Shown: positions 1-7,321 of the stretch, one piece after another
How the letters are laid out: every line of letters begins with the position of its first letter
Numbering within the stretch: position 1 is the first letter of the stretch
From: JBKJZO01 sp046715235
GTDB lineage: Bacteria > Actinomycetota > Actinomycetes > BP-191
Assembly: GCA_046715235.1 (NCBI GenBank)
Contig: JBKJZO010000053.1
Coordinates: 1-14,403, forward strand
Direction: 5' to 3'
Length of the DNA stretch: 14,403 bases
The notes under the pieces: generated by a model
Databases searched by the model: none
Told to the model about the DNA's origin: nothing
Seen by the model: the letters and a program-made list of their open reading frames with translations, nothing else
Position numbers and translations under genes: made by a program

Positions 1-135
1 ATGGCCGGGCGCGGCCCCGGGCGCGGCGCCATCGTAGTGTCCCCCCCCCCCCGGCCCCCCGCGCCCCCGCGGCGCGCCCACGACGAGCAGGCACCCCTCG
101 CCCTAGGCGAAGACATGCCAACCCCCCCCGCCTGA
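1..135 (+). other. C-rich low-complexity left edge with a doubtful 44-codon reading frame
   Basis: This stretch has a run of twelve C at 41-52, six C at 55-60 and eight C at 122-129, which is unlike the rest of the window. An open frame runs from an ATG at base 1 to TGA at 133-135, encoding 44 residues rich in Pro, Gly and Arg. It has no recognisable domain, and its start coincides with the window edge, so it may be the tail of a gene cut by the edge or simply noise. The homopolymer runs are also where assemblies often break or miscount bases. I do not support it as a real gene. Confidence 0.25.
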
Positions 136-162
136 CCCCGAAGATCTATCCGGAGATCAACG

Positions 163-789
163 ATGCGAGCACGTGCTCACTGGGCAAGGGTCGGGTCGGC
201 GGTTTTGACCGCTGGTCTCGCTCTCGCGGTTGTAGCGCAAGGCATCGAACTCCGCAACACAAAGCGGCGCCTGCGCGCGATGGAGGCAAGACAGGCAGCC
301 GCGGGCACCGGAATACCAAGTCCGTCCGCAAGTGCAGCCTCGCCGGCAGCGGCGACCGCGAGCGTTCCTGACGACTCGGCGCTGTGGCCACCCGGCGAGT
401 TTCAACGCGTCGCGGTTGCTGGAGATCCGCCGCCGCCGTTCCCGAGCGTGATCCCTGGGTTCACGCTCGAACACTCGACCACTGAGCAGGTGAGGGCGTT
501 CACCGGCGGCGAGTACGCCACGATCAACGACTATCCGCACACGATGAACGGGTGCAACAACCAACGCTTCCACGTGCGGTGGCGAGCCCTCAACGAGGAG
601 GCAGTCGTCGAGGCGACCTACGGTTACGACCCGAACAACACGCAAATGGCGGAGCCACCTGTACGCGGCCGCGCAGGCTGGTTGGCTACCCATGGGTGCG
701 CCCAGCCTGGCTTCAGGCTGATTTCTGCGGGCGGTTCGACGCTGACAGATGTGGTCGTCGAGGTGCAGCAGCTCCGGCCTCGCGTCTAA
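163..789 (+). CDS. Hypothetical secreted or membrane-anchored protein, 208 aa
   Basis: I do not recognise the family. The start ATG has GGAG at 152-155 with a 7-nt spacer. After a short basic N-terminus (R2, R4, R9), residues about 10-27 are hydrophobic, which fits an uncleaved signal anchor or a signal peptide. Residues 28-45 are a charged helix-like stretch, followed by an Ala/Ser/Pro linker to about residue 68. The C-terminal domain (about 75-208) has many aromatic residues and two cysteines, Cys131 and Cys179, which could form a disulfide outside the membrane. The frame ends at TAA, before the repeats at 812-1075. The gene stands alone and faces the GHKL ATPase gene convergently. Codon choice with GC-rich third positions supports a real gene. 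The role is unknown. Confidence 0.7.
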   Translation: MRARAHWARVGSAVLTAGLALAVVAQGIELRNTKRRLRAMEARQAAAGTGIPSPSASAASPAAATASVPDDSALWPPGEFQRVAVAGDPPPPFPSVIPGFTLEHSTTEQVRAFTGGEYATINDYPHTMNGCNNQRFHVRWRALNEEAVVEATYGYDPNNTQMAEPPVRGRAGWLATHGCAQPGFRLISAGGSTLTDVVVEVQQLRPRV

Positions 790-811
790 CCCGGTTTGGT
801 TGCCCGTCGAA

Positions 812-885
812 GACGATCAAGTTGTCGAAGTTGGTGCCGGAATACACGCTCAGTGGATCATGGAGATCTCGACAGGTTGATCAAC
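812..885. repeat. REP/MITE-like repeat, copy A
   Basis: This 74-bp element is about 89 % identical to copy B at 1001-1075, by hand alignment with seven mismatches and one single-base gap. Its ends are imperfect inverted repeats: GATCAAGTTGTCGA at 815-828 matches the reverse complement of 869-882 at 12 of 14 positions. The right end holds the perfect palindrome GTTGATCAAC (876-885). It has no coding capacity. It lies just past the stop of the 163-789 gene in a convergent intergenic region, a usual site for bacterial REP-type elements, and its folded transcript might act in termination. That last role is inference. Confidence 0.75.
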
Positions 886-912
886 ATTGAGCGCGGGTGC
901 GTTGTGGCTCGT

Positions 913-972
913 ACTCATCGATGAGTTCGAATTCGGTACGGCGACGGCGACGGCCACGGCCACCGCCACACC
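913..972. other. Inter-repeat spacer: 14-bp palindrome and GC-rich hexamer array
   Basis: Between the two repeats lies a perfect 14-bp palindrome, ACTCATCGATGAGT (913-926), followed at once by the 8-bp palindrome CGAATTCG (929-936). A run of GGCGAC, GGCCAC and CCGCCA-like hexamers follows (about 940-972). No gene fits here. The rest of 790-1119 outside this spacer and the repeats shows nothing I can name. The palindromes could be protein-binding sites or part of a larger mobile unit bounded by the repeats, but the sequence alone does not decide. Confidence 0.4.
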
Positions 973-1000
973 GTGATCGCCGGCGGCGTTTGCGTGCGAT

Positions 1001-1075
1001 GACGATCAAGTTGTCGAAAGCGGTGCCGGAAATGCACGCTCAGTTGATCATGGAGACTTCGACAGGTTGATCAAC
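1001..1075. repeat. REP/MITE-like repeat, copy B
   Basis: This is the second copy of the ~75-bp element, in the same orientation as copy A at 812-885. It keeps the left end GATCAAGTTGTCGA, the core with GGTGCCGGA and CACGCTCAGT, and the right end TCGACAGGTTGATCAAC. The inner site reads TTGATCATGGAGA here, against TGGATCATGGAGA in copy A. The copies start 189 bp apart. This copy lies 44 bp past the end of the GHKL ATPase gene, so transcripts from both flanking genes would read into a repeat. Confidence 0.75.
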
Positions 1076-1119
1076 TTCGGGCGAGACGGGGCTTGGGGCG
1101 GCGGCGGGAGAGAGCGGCG

Positions 1120-4100
1120 TCAGTCGAGTTCGGCTTCGGCTAGCAGCTCGGAGGCGCGGTCGGGGTAGGCGAGCATCGCCGCGATCGCGTGCCGGTCTGC
1201 CCAGCGGCCGAGCAGCGTGGCGAGCGCCCGCGACAGGCCCTGCACGTAGTCGGCGCGCGACACAACGGCGCCGCCGTCGACGATCCGCCAGGCCACCTGC
1301 GTCAGCGCGCCGTCGGCGTCCTCGCACGACAACACCTCGTGCTCCTCGAACGACGACTCCTCGACCAGCGCCGCGAACGGGTGGCCGACCAGATCGAGGC
1401 GCGCTACCGCCGCAGTGAAACCGGCGACCGAGCCCCACCTCGTCGTCCGCAGGGGTTGCGAGCGCACGGCGTACGACGACAGTGACGTCGCGAGCGGGAC
1501 CTCGAGGATGTCGTGTGCCTGCGCGGTGAGAGCCAGCGGCACGGGTACGACCGGCCGGTCACCGATGAGCGGTAGCAGGTCGGGCATGTCGACGATGACG
1601 CAGTCGCCGGGCGGAGCCGTGACAACCGCGCCTCGCACGACGCCACGCACCGATTCGATGGCCAGCAGGTCGTGGGTGTCGCCGATCGACGCAAGGGCGG
1701 CGCAGACCCGCCCGTACAGCGCGCGCAGCTGATGACGCTCGACCTCGCGCTTCGCGTCACCGATGCGGTCGAGCAGATCGACGAGTGAATCCGGGCCCGC
1801 CGCCACGATGTCGCCGACGGAACGCAGCGCGCCGAGCTGCGCGACCAACTCAGCGGCGCTCTCGCTGAGGGGCCCCACGACGTCGTACAACCCGGTGAGC
1901 TCTAGCTCGGCGTCACTCGCGCGCAGCTGCGTCGGCCAGGCGAGACCACCACTCTGCACCGGAACGCACGGGTGGTTGTCGAGCCACCACCGCGTGTACG
2001 ACGGCCCGTCTACTGTCGAGCCGTCGTCACGCAGCACCCGCACCGGTTCGGTCACCGCGGCGCGCAGCCCGGGCGAAGCGAGCTCGGTCAGCGCCTCACC
2101 CCACCGCTCGGGGTCGACCCACTCGAGGTCCCGTACGGCGACGAGCTCGGTGACCAGCGGCGGCGCGGCACCCGCTCCGCTGTCGAGCGACGCGAGCCAT
2201 TCGCCCTCACCGTCGAGATAGTGCGTGGCCCCCGTGCTGTCGGCCGGCACGTCCTCCGCCCGAGCTGTCGCGAAGGTCCGCAGCACGCCGACCGCCTCGA
2301 GCGCTTCGGTGCCGTACCGCTCGACGAGGTCGTCGGCCACGACACCGAAGGGCGAGTCGGCGACGACGAGATCGACCAGCCGCCCGCCGGCCGAGGCCGG
2401 CAGAAGCAACTCCCCCGCCGGCCGCAGCTCGCCTTCGTCGTCGCGCAGCGCGAGCTCGCTGAGCCACGGTCGCTCCCGCGCGACCTGCGGGCGATGCGCT
2501 GCGAGGTGCAGCACGACATCGGCGAGGACATCGGGGTCTGTGTCCGGATCGTCGTCCAACGACGCCGCGGCCGCGGCCTCGAGAGCGGGATCGTCGAGCA
2601 GCGCGGCGGCATCGGCGTCGACCGCGCCCAGCGCACGAAGCAACACGGCCGCACCTCCCGCCGCCGCGTCCGGTTCGACGACGCGAAGCGAAAAACCCAG
2701 CGCTGTAAGGGATTCGAGCTCGATGTCATCAGTCGGCAGCAACAGTCCCCGCGGGCCGTGTGCAAGACGTCCGTCGACAAGCGGCACCGGCAGCGCACGC
2801 AGGGCGTCGCGGTCAGGGGCGTCCGAAAGCGCGACGTAGACGCGACCCCACCACGCCGGCGGCCGGTCGACCGTCGCCAGCAGATCGACGACGTCGGCTG
2901 TGTCGAGCCGGCGCACGTCGAGAGCCGCGAGCGCGCCGTGCCGCCGCGCGTACGCCGCCGGGATCAGTTGAGGAAACGCCGACGCCAGCGCCGTCGTGAG
3001 GTCATCGGACGCGGTGCCGGCGTCGAGCACCGATGCCTCACGCGGCCGCAACCGGATCGACTCGTCACTCGCCGACGGCAGCCACGCCGTCGACACGAGG
3101 CGCTTCATCAGCGCCGCACGCAGCGTCGCATCGGCCTCCCCCGCAGGCATGCCGGTCGGGACGAGGTCGAGCAGCTCAGGGCGCGGTGCGGCCTCGCGCA
3201 GCGTCTCGGCGTACGCCTGCGCCGCTTGCTCTAGCAGGAACGACGCCAGCGGGCCGGGCGTGATCCGACGCCTCGCCGTGTCAAGCGGCAAAGTCGCCGA
3301 TAACAGGGCAGGCACCGACAGCACGTCATCGGTCGGTTGCGGGGCGCGGACGGTGCGCGCGTCGGCGCCCACCGCGAGCGGCACCGGGGCGTCACCGGCC
3401 AATGCGAACGCCCACGCGACCCGCCAGCCGACGCGTCCGCGCTCCTCTACGGGCCGGTCCACGAGCAGTTCAGCAGGCACGTCACCGGTCGACTCACGCA
3501 CCCACCACGGCGAGCGGTCGAGCAGCACTCGCTCGCCCGCGCGTTCGACCGAGATCACCCGGTTGACGCCAGCGGAAGAGACGGCGATCTCGGTCAGTCC
3601 CGGCAGGAACAACGCCAGCGTCGGATCGAGACCCTCGACGAGTTCCGCGCCGAACGCCGCAGCCGACTCATCACGCCACGGCAGCACGACGACCGTGTCG
3701 TAGCCGTCAGCCTGCAGCTCCAACGCCCGCGCATCCGCGGCCCCGGGGAAGGGCAGCCGCATCACCGGTACGACGCCGCCGCGGCGTTCGAGCTCGCCGG
3801 CCAGCTCCGCTATCGACCCGACGAGTTCGGCCGACTGGTCGCGCGACCACGCGACCGCGCCCGCCGACGAGACGACCGACGGCGAATCGGTCAACGGCAG
3901 CACCGCCTTGAAGCCGACCCCGAACCGCCCGATCTCCGCAGCCGACTTGGTCGACGTACGCAGCCGGCTCAGGGCAGCGACGCCCTCAGCCGACAGCGGC
4001 GCGCCGGTGTTGGCGACATAGAGCGCGCCCTCGGTCAGCACGAACCGGATCCGCGCGGGTACGCCGGCCGCGGCGGCCGCGTCGACGGCGTTCTGTGTCA

Positions 4101-4242
4101 GCTCGACGACGAGCCGGTCGCGGTAGGCGGTCTGCGCGAAGTCCTCTTCGGCGTTCGCGTCCTCGCGAAACCTGGCGGGGGTCGCGCGCCACGCATCGAG
4201 CACGCGCTGGCGGATGCCGGCTGTGCCGAAGGGGTCGGTCAC
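1120..4242 (-). CDS. Sacsin/Hsp90-like GHKL ATP-binding protein, 1040 aa
   Basis: This is a large protein with a GHKL-type (Hsp90, histidine kinase, MutL) ATP-binding domain in its first ~200 residues, as in the sacsin N-terminal domain family. The N-box is ELTQNAVDA with Glu47, Asn51 and Asp54. The G1-like loop is ANTGAPLS (residues 77-84), with Asn78 in place of the usual Asp, and the G2 loop is IGRFGVGFKAVL (104-115). The remaining ~800 residues are Ala/Leu/Asp-rich with no domain I recognise. Bacterial homologues are usually annotated as molecular chaperone Hsp90 or ATP-binding protein; chaperone activity is inferred from family only. The start is GTG at 4242, 7 nt after the stop of the 163-aa gene, so it is the last gene of a three-gene unit with DUF3027. 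Its natural substrate is unknown. Confidence 0.88.
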   Translation of the reverse strand: MTDPFGTAGIRQRVLDAWRATPARFREDANAEEDFAQTAYRDRLVVELTQNAVDAAAAAGVPARIRFVLTEGALYVANTGAPLSAEGVAALSRLRTSTKSAAEIGRFGVGFKAVLPLTDSPSVVSSAGAVAWSRDQSAELVGSIAELAGELERRGGVVPVMRLPFPGAADARALELQADGYDTVVVLPWRDESAAAFGAELVEGLDPTLALFLPGLTEIAVSSAGVNRVISVERAGERVLLDRSPWWVRESTGDVPAELLVDRPVEERGRVGWRVAWAFALAGDAPVPLAVGADARTVRAPQPTDDVLSVPALLSATLPLDTARRRITPGPLASFLLEQAAQAYAETLREAAPRPELLDLVPTGMPAGEADATLRAALMKRLVSTAWLPSASDESIRLRPREASVLDAGTASDDLTTALASAFPQLIPAAYARRHGALAALDVRRLDTADVVDLLATVDRPPAWWGRVYVALSDAPDRDALRALPVPLVDGRLAHGPRGLLLPTDDIELESLTALGFSLRVVEPDAAAGGAAVLLRALGAVDADAAALLDDPALEAAAAASLDDDPDTDPDVLADVVLHLAAHRPQVARERPWLSELALRDDEGELRPAGELLLPASAGGRLVDLVVADSPFGVVADDLVERYGTEALEAVGVLRTFATARAEDVPADSTGATHYLDGEGEWLASLDSGAGAAPPLVTELVAVRDLEWVDPERWGEALTELASPGLRAAVTEPVRVLRDDGSTVDGPSYTRWWLDNHPCVPVQSGGLAWPTQLRASDAELELTGLYDVVGPLSESAAELVAQLGALRSVGDIVAAGPDSLVDLLDRIGDAKREVERHQLRALYGRVCAALASIGDTHDLLAIESVRGVVRGAVVTAPPGDCVIVDMPDLLPLIGDRPVVPVPLALTAQAHDILEVPLATSLSSYAVRSQPLRTTRWGSVAGFTAAVARLDLVGHPFAALVEESSFEEHEVLSCEDADGALTQVAWRIVDGGAVVSRADYVQGLSRALATLLGRWADRHAIAAMLAYPDRASELLAEAELD

Positions 4243-4249
4243 CGATCCG

Positions 4250-4741
4250 TCACGGGATCGAGTAGAGAAGGGCGGTCCACGACGGATCGCGCCGGCTCAT
4301 GACCTGCGCGCCCGGCACGTCGCGGGCAATCTCCGCTGCCCACTGCGCGATCCACGCTTCGTCGTCGGTGTAGCCGACGTACTCGCGAACTCCGGGGGTC
4401 GTGACGATGAGCACGAGCCGCGCGCGCTCCTCGCTCTCCATGCGCTCGCGAACCAGCTCCTCGATGTCGCGCAGGCGCAGCTCGTCGGCCGGAGTCGGCA
4501 ACCCCTCGGTGCCGGTCGCCACGAGCGGTACGGCGACCGCGACCTGGATGTCGAAACCATGGACCGGCGCGATCGCGGCGGCGAGCGGGTCCCAGCGCAC
4601 GTGCACCGGCAATGCGGCGTCGTCCTGCCCGACAGCCTCGGGCCACGGCGCCGACGCGTCAGGGACAACTTTGGCGAGCGAAACAGCTTCGACCGGCTCG
4701 GGCACCGGCGGGCGGATAGCGGGAAACGGCAGCTCGATCAT
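4250..4741 (-). CDS. Conserved hypothetical protein, 163 aa (possibly DUF695-like)
   Basis: The start is taken at the ATG at 4739-4741, giving MIELPFPAIRPP. It shares one base with the DUF3027 stop (TGATG), a sign of translational coupling. An in-frame upstream extension to 4921 is Arg/Gly-rich and overlaps DUF3027, so I reject it. The protein has no membrane segment or signal peptide. The C-terminal half (about 108-163) reads LVLIVTTPGVREYVGYT, then an acidic stretch, and ends with RDPSWTALLYSIP. The YVGYT and DPSW..LY pattern reminds me of DUF695, but this assignment is weak. The N-terminal half matches nothing I know. It sits between the zinc-ribbon DUF3027 protein and the GHKL ATPase, and is likely made with both. 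Confidence 0.75.
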   Translation of the reverse strand: MIELPFPAIRPPVPEPVEAVSLAKVVPDASAPWPEAVGQDDAALPVHVRWDPLAAAIAPVHGFDIQVAVAVPLVATGTEGLPTPADELRLRDIEELVRERMESEERARLVLIVTTPGVREYVGYTDDEAWIAQWAAEIARDVPGAQVMSRRDPSWTALLYSIP

Positions 4742-5562
4742 CACGAGTGGCCGAAGGCCGCGGCCTCCTCGGTCTCGTCGGCGACCGCTTCGCCCACGGA
4801 GGACGTATCGGGCGCGGCGCCCTCGAAATCGAGGTCGGTGTCGTCGAATACCACGTCGTCCTGGACCGGCGTCGGCGCCAGGTCGACCGCGGCTGGAAAG
4901 CCCTCGGAATGCGCGCCGCAACCGTGGTCGACCGAGACCACCCGGCCGTCGTCAGGGGCGTACTCGTTGGCGCAGATGCCGAATGCCAACCCGAGTGCGC
5001 CGACGACGGGCACGAAGAATCCGCAGCTGACGCAGTGTGCCGGCGCCTGCTTGGCGATCGGCGCGTCGGGACCGTTGTCGCCGGCGTACCAGCGCTCTGC
5101 GGCCTCGGTGCGGCCGACCTCCGAGAGCACCCGGACCCGGCCGATGCCCATCTCGATGAAGCCGTCATCGCTTTCGGTGTCCTCGATGACGAGCTGCAGC
5201 CGCTCGTCGTCGAGCGGCGCGGGCAGCAGGTCGCCTGGGCGCAGGTCACCAGGCAGCAGTCGCTCGGACCACGGCAGCCACTCGGGCGCCTTCAGCGACT
5301 CCGGGCCGGGCAGCAGGACGACGTCGTTGACCGTCACCACCTTCGACCGCGACGCCCTCGTCACCTGAACACCCCACCGCCAGCCGCGGTACGCCGGATC
5401 GGTGCAGTCGAACAGGTGCGTCAACAACCGCTCGCCGTCGACCTCGACGCCGGCGTGCGCGCCGAGGTGCTCGCCACCGACCGCGAGCGCCGCGCTCTGC
5501 GCCAACTCGAGCGCCGCGAGGCAGGCAGCGTCAGGGGCGGTGCGGGTCTCGGTGGAGGTCAT
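4741..5562 (-). CDS. DUF3027 family protein with C-terminal zinc-ribbon-like cysteines, 273 aa
   Basis: This matches the actinobacterial DUF3027 family of unknown function. Features include the WRWGVQVTRASRSKVVTVND block (about 61-80), PEWLPWSERLLPGDLRPGDLLP (about 93-114), and a WYAGDNGP segment (158-165). Cys177 and Cys180 form a CxxC (HCVSCGF), followed by Cys197 (GICANEY) and Cys215 (DHGCGAHSE), a spacing that suggests one zinc site; His218 could also take part. The last ~45 residues are acidic and low in complexity. The start ATG is at 5562, and the gene is divergent from the MFS gene with 95 bp between. It is the first gene of the three-gene minus-strand unit. A nucleic-acid or protein-docking role for the ribbon is possible but unproven. 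Confidence 0.85.
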   Translation of the reverse strand: MTSTETRTAPDAACLAALELAQSAALAVGGEHLGAHAGVEVDGERLLTHLFDCTDPAYRGWRWGVQVTRASRSKVVTVNDVVLLPGPESLKAPEWLPWSERLLPGDLRPGDLLPAPLDDERLQLVIEDTESDDGFIEMGIGRVRVLSEVGRTEAAERWYAGDNGPDAPIAKQAPAHCVSCGFFVPVVGALGLAFGICANEYAPDDGRVVSVDHGCGAHSEGFPAAVDLAPTPVQDDVVFDDTDLDFEGAAPDTSSVGEAVADETEEAAAFGHS

Positions 5563-5621
5563 GCCGGCGATTGTGTCGCACCCGCGCCGCGCGCTGCTAT
5601 CCGCCTGTCCGCGCGGCTCCG

Positions 5622-5627
5622 TACTAT
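5622..5627 (+). promoter_or_regulatory. Possible -10 element for the MFS-mqn operon
   Basis: TACTAT lies 30 bp before the MFS start in the 95-bp divergent region and fits the actinobacterial -10 pattern TAnnnT. No good -35 is visible 16-18 bp upstream, so the call is weak. Confidence 0.3.
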
Positions 5628-5642
5628 CGAGACCAAACCGCC

Positions 5643-5648
5643 AGGAGG
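5643..5648 (+). promoter_or_regulatory. Strong ribosome-binding site that sets the MFS start
   Basis: AGGAGG is a full anti-16S match, 9 nt before the ATG at 5658. It favours that start over the in-frame upstream ATG at 5571, which would lengthen the protein by 29 residues into the divergent promoter region. Confidence 0.75.
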
Positions 5649-5657
5649 CGCACCCGG

Positions 5658-6863
5658 ATGATCGACGGCGAGCGTGGTCCCGCCGCCGCGTTCAGGCCCC
5701 TACGCGACTGGGCGCCCACGGGCTTCACGTGGCTGCTGCGCATGCACGCGGCGAGCATGGCGGGCGATGCGGTGGTGGCGGTCAGCCTTGCCAACACGCT
5801 GTTTTTCTCGGTTCCGGTCGGTGAGGCTCGCTACAAGGTCGCCATCTACCTACTGACCACGATGCTGCCGTTCTCGGTCATCGCGCCGTTCATCGGGCCG
5901 ATGCTCGACCGCACGAGGACCGGCCGCAAGCTCGCGCTCGCGGCGACGATGGCAGGGCGGGTGATCCTCGTCTGGCTCATGGCCGACAACTCCGCCGAGC
6001 TGGCCCTCTACCCGCTCGCCCTCGCTGTCCTGGTGCTCTCCCGGGGTTACGCCGTCGCGCGCTCCGCCGTCGTACCAAGGGTTCTGCCGCGTGGCAGCAC
6101 GCTGGTCGGCGCCAACGCGCGCACGACGCTGACCGGTGCGGTGGCGGGCGCGGTCGCCGCGCCGCTGGCCGCCGGCATCGCGCACTTCGCCGATCCTGCC
6201 TGGGCGCTGCGTCTGGCGGCCGTGCTCTTCGTCGCGGCGACGATCTTCGCGTTTCGGCTGCCGGCGGCCGTCAACGCGGAAGCACACATCGACGTACACG
6301 CGACCGACCTCGTCGGAGCGCCCTCGCCGCGAGTCGCGGCCGCCGTCGCCGGGGCGGCGGCGCTGCGCGCGCTTGCCGGGTTCCTCACGATCTTTCTGGC
6401 TTTCCGCATCAAGGAGGACGGCGGCGAGACGAGCGCTTTGGTGGTTCTCGTCGCGGTGGCGGCCGTTGCTGGCATGGGCGGCACCGCGCTCGGGGCGCTG
6501 GCGCGCCAGCACGCTCCCGAGCGGCTGCTGAGCGGCGCCTTAGCCGGGGCGACTCTGGCGCTTCTCTTCGGTGCGTTCGGATACGACTTCCAGGCAGCCA
6601 TCGTGTGCGTCGGCGCGAGCGGGCTCTGCGGCAGCCTGGGCAAACTCGCGCTGGACGCGATGCTGCAGCGCGACGTCGTCGAGCACGTGCGCGCGCAGGC
6701 CTTCGCCCGCAGCGAGACCGCGTTGCAGCTCGCGTGGGTGATGGGCGGGCTGTGCGGCCTTGTCCCGCTCATGGGCAGCGTGGGGTTTGGCATCGCCACG
6801 CTGGTCGTCGGCGCAGCGGCGGTCAACACGATGCGCGTACTGCGGACTGTCCCGGTAGCCTGA
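5658..6863 (+). CDS. Major facilitator superfamily transporter, 401 aa
   Basis: This is an integral membrane protein with about 12 hydrophobic segments, of usual MFS length. The loop after the second helix carries the MFS motif A in the form GPMLDRTRTGRK (residues 80-91). A central hydrophilic loop (about 210-225) separates the two halves. The substrate cannot be read from the sequence. I recall an MFS gene in this position beside DUF3027, DUF2771 and the menaquinone genes in other actinobacteria, so co-inheritance with mqnB/mqnD is likely conserved, but a link to menaquinone is inference. One leucine codon is TTA (6540-6542, residue 295), rare in this GC range. The stop is 34 bp before the DUF2771 gene, which it probably shares a transcript with. 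Confidence 0.88.
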   Translation: MIDGERGPAAAFRPLRDWAPTGFTWLLRMHAASMAGDAVVAVSLANTLFFSVPVGEARYKVAIYLLTTMLPFSVIAPFIGPMLDRTRTGRKLALAATMAGRVILVWLMADNSAELALYPLALAVLVLSRGYAVARSAVVPRVLPRGSTLVGANARTTLTGAVAGAVAAPLAAGIAHFADPAWALRLAAVLFVAATIFAFRLPAAVNAEAHIDVHATDLVGAPSPRVAAAVAGAAALRALAGFLTIFLAFRIKEDGGETSALVVLVAVAAVAGMGGTALGALARQHAPERLLSGALAGATLALLFGAFGYDFQAAIVCVGASGLCGSLGKLALDAMLQRDVVEHVRAQAFARSETALQLAWVMGGLCGLVPLMGSVGFGIATLVVGAAAVNTMRVLRTVPVA

Positions 6864-6897
6864 GCCCGTCCCGAAATCGACGTACCCGGAGCACCTT

Positions 6898-7311
6898 GTG
6901 GCAGTCCGTTACGGACCCCTCGCAGCAGCAGCACTCGTGTTGATCGCCCTGACAGCCTGCGAGAAGCCGGCGCCCAAGGTTACGGTCACCAGCAATGGCC
7001 GGGTCGTCAACCTCGACGCCGCGCGCTACTGCCGCGGCGACAAGTGCGTCGACCATGAGGCGTCGCCCAAGACGATCACCATCCGCAGCGACTCGGTCGT
7101 CTCCTTCGACGTACCCAAGAGGATCGCCGAGCACGGTTGGCAGATAGACGTCGGCGGGGACAAGTTGTTCGAGACCCCGCGCACCAAGAGCCACTACACG
7201 TTGAGCATCCCCGCGCTGCGCGGCAGCGGCACACTGCCGGTCACCGTGACGCAGGGTGAAGGCGCTCAGCCCGAAGGCGTGTGGAGACTGCAACTTCTCC
7301 TCCGCGACTAG
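6898..7311 (+). CDS. DUF2771 family lipoprotein, 137 aa
   Basis: This is a small predicted lipoprotein matching the actinobacterial DUF2771 family. The start is GTG at 6898, with GGAG at 6888-6891 and a 6-nt spacer. Residues 7-20 are hydrophobic and end in the lipobox LTAC, so lipid attachment at Cys21 is expected after signal peptidase II cleavage. The mature part of about 117 residues is mostly beta-strand-like, with Cys45 and Cys50 (YCRGDKC) that could form a disulfide. It should sit on the outer face of the cytoplasmic membrane. The gene lies between the MFS transporter and mqnB (10-nt gap) and is probably in the same operon. The molecular function is unknown. Confidence 0.85.
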   Translation: MAVRYGPLAAAALVLIALTACEKPAPKVTVTSNGRVVNLDAARYCRGDKCVDHEASPKTITIRSDSVVSFDVPKRIAEHGWQIDVGGDKLFETPRTKSHYTLSIPALRGSGTLPVTVTQGEGAQPEGVWRLQLLLRD

Positions 7312-7321
7312 GCCCACCTCG

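Noticed and set aside
812..1075. CRISPR array
   Set aside because: Only two imperfect 75-bp copies with a 115-bp spacer and no cas genes; unit sizes do not fit.
1972..3234. 420-codon plus-strand frame inside the GHKL ATPase gene
   Set aside because: Arg-rich low-complexity translation with no motif, antisense to a gene with clear GHKL motifs and good codon use.
4742..4921. N-terminal extension of the 163-aa protein up to 4921
   Set aside because: Arg/Gly-rich sequence overlapping DUF3027 in another frame; the TGATG start at 4741 is a better fit.
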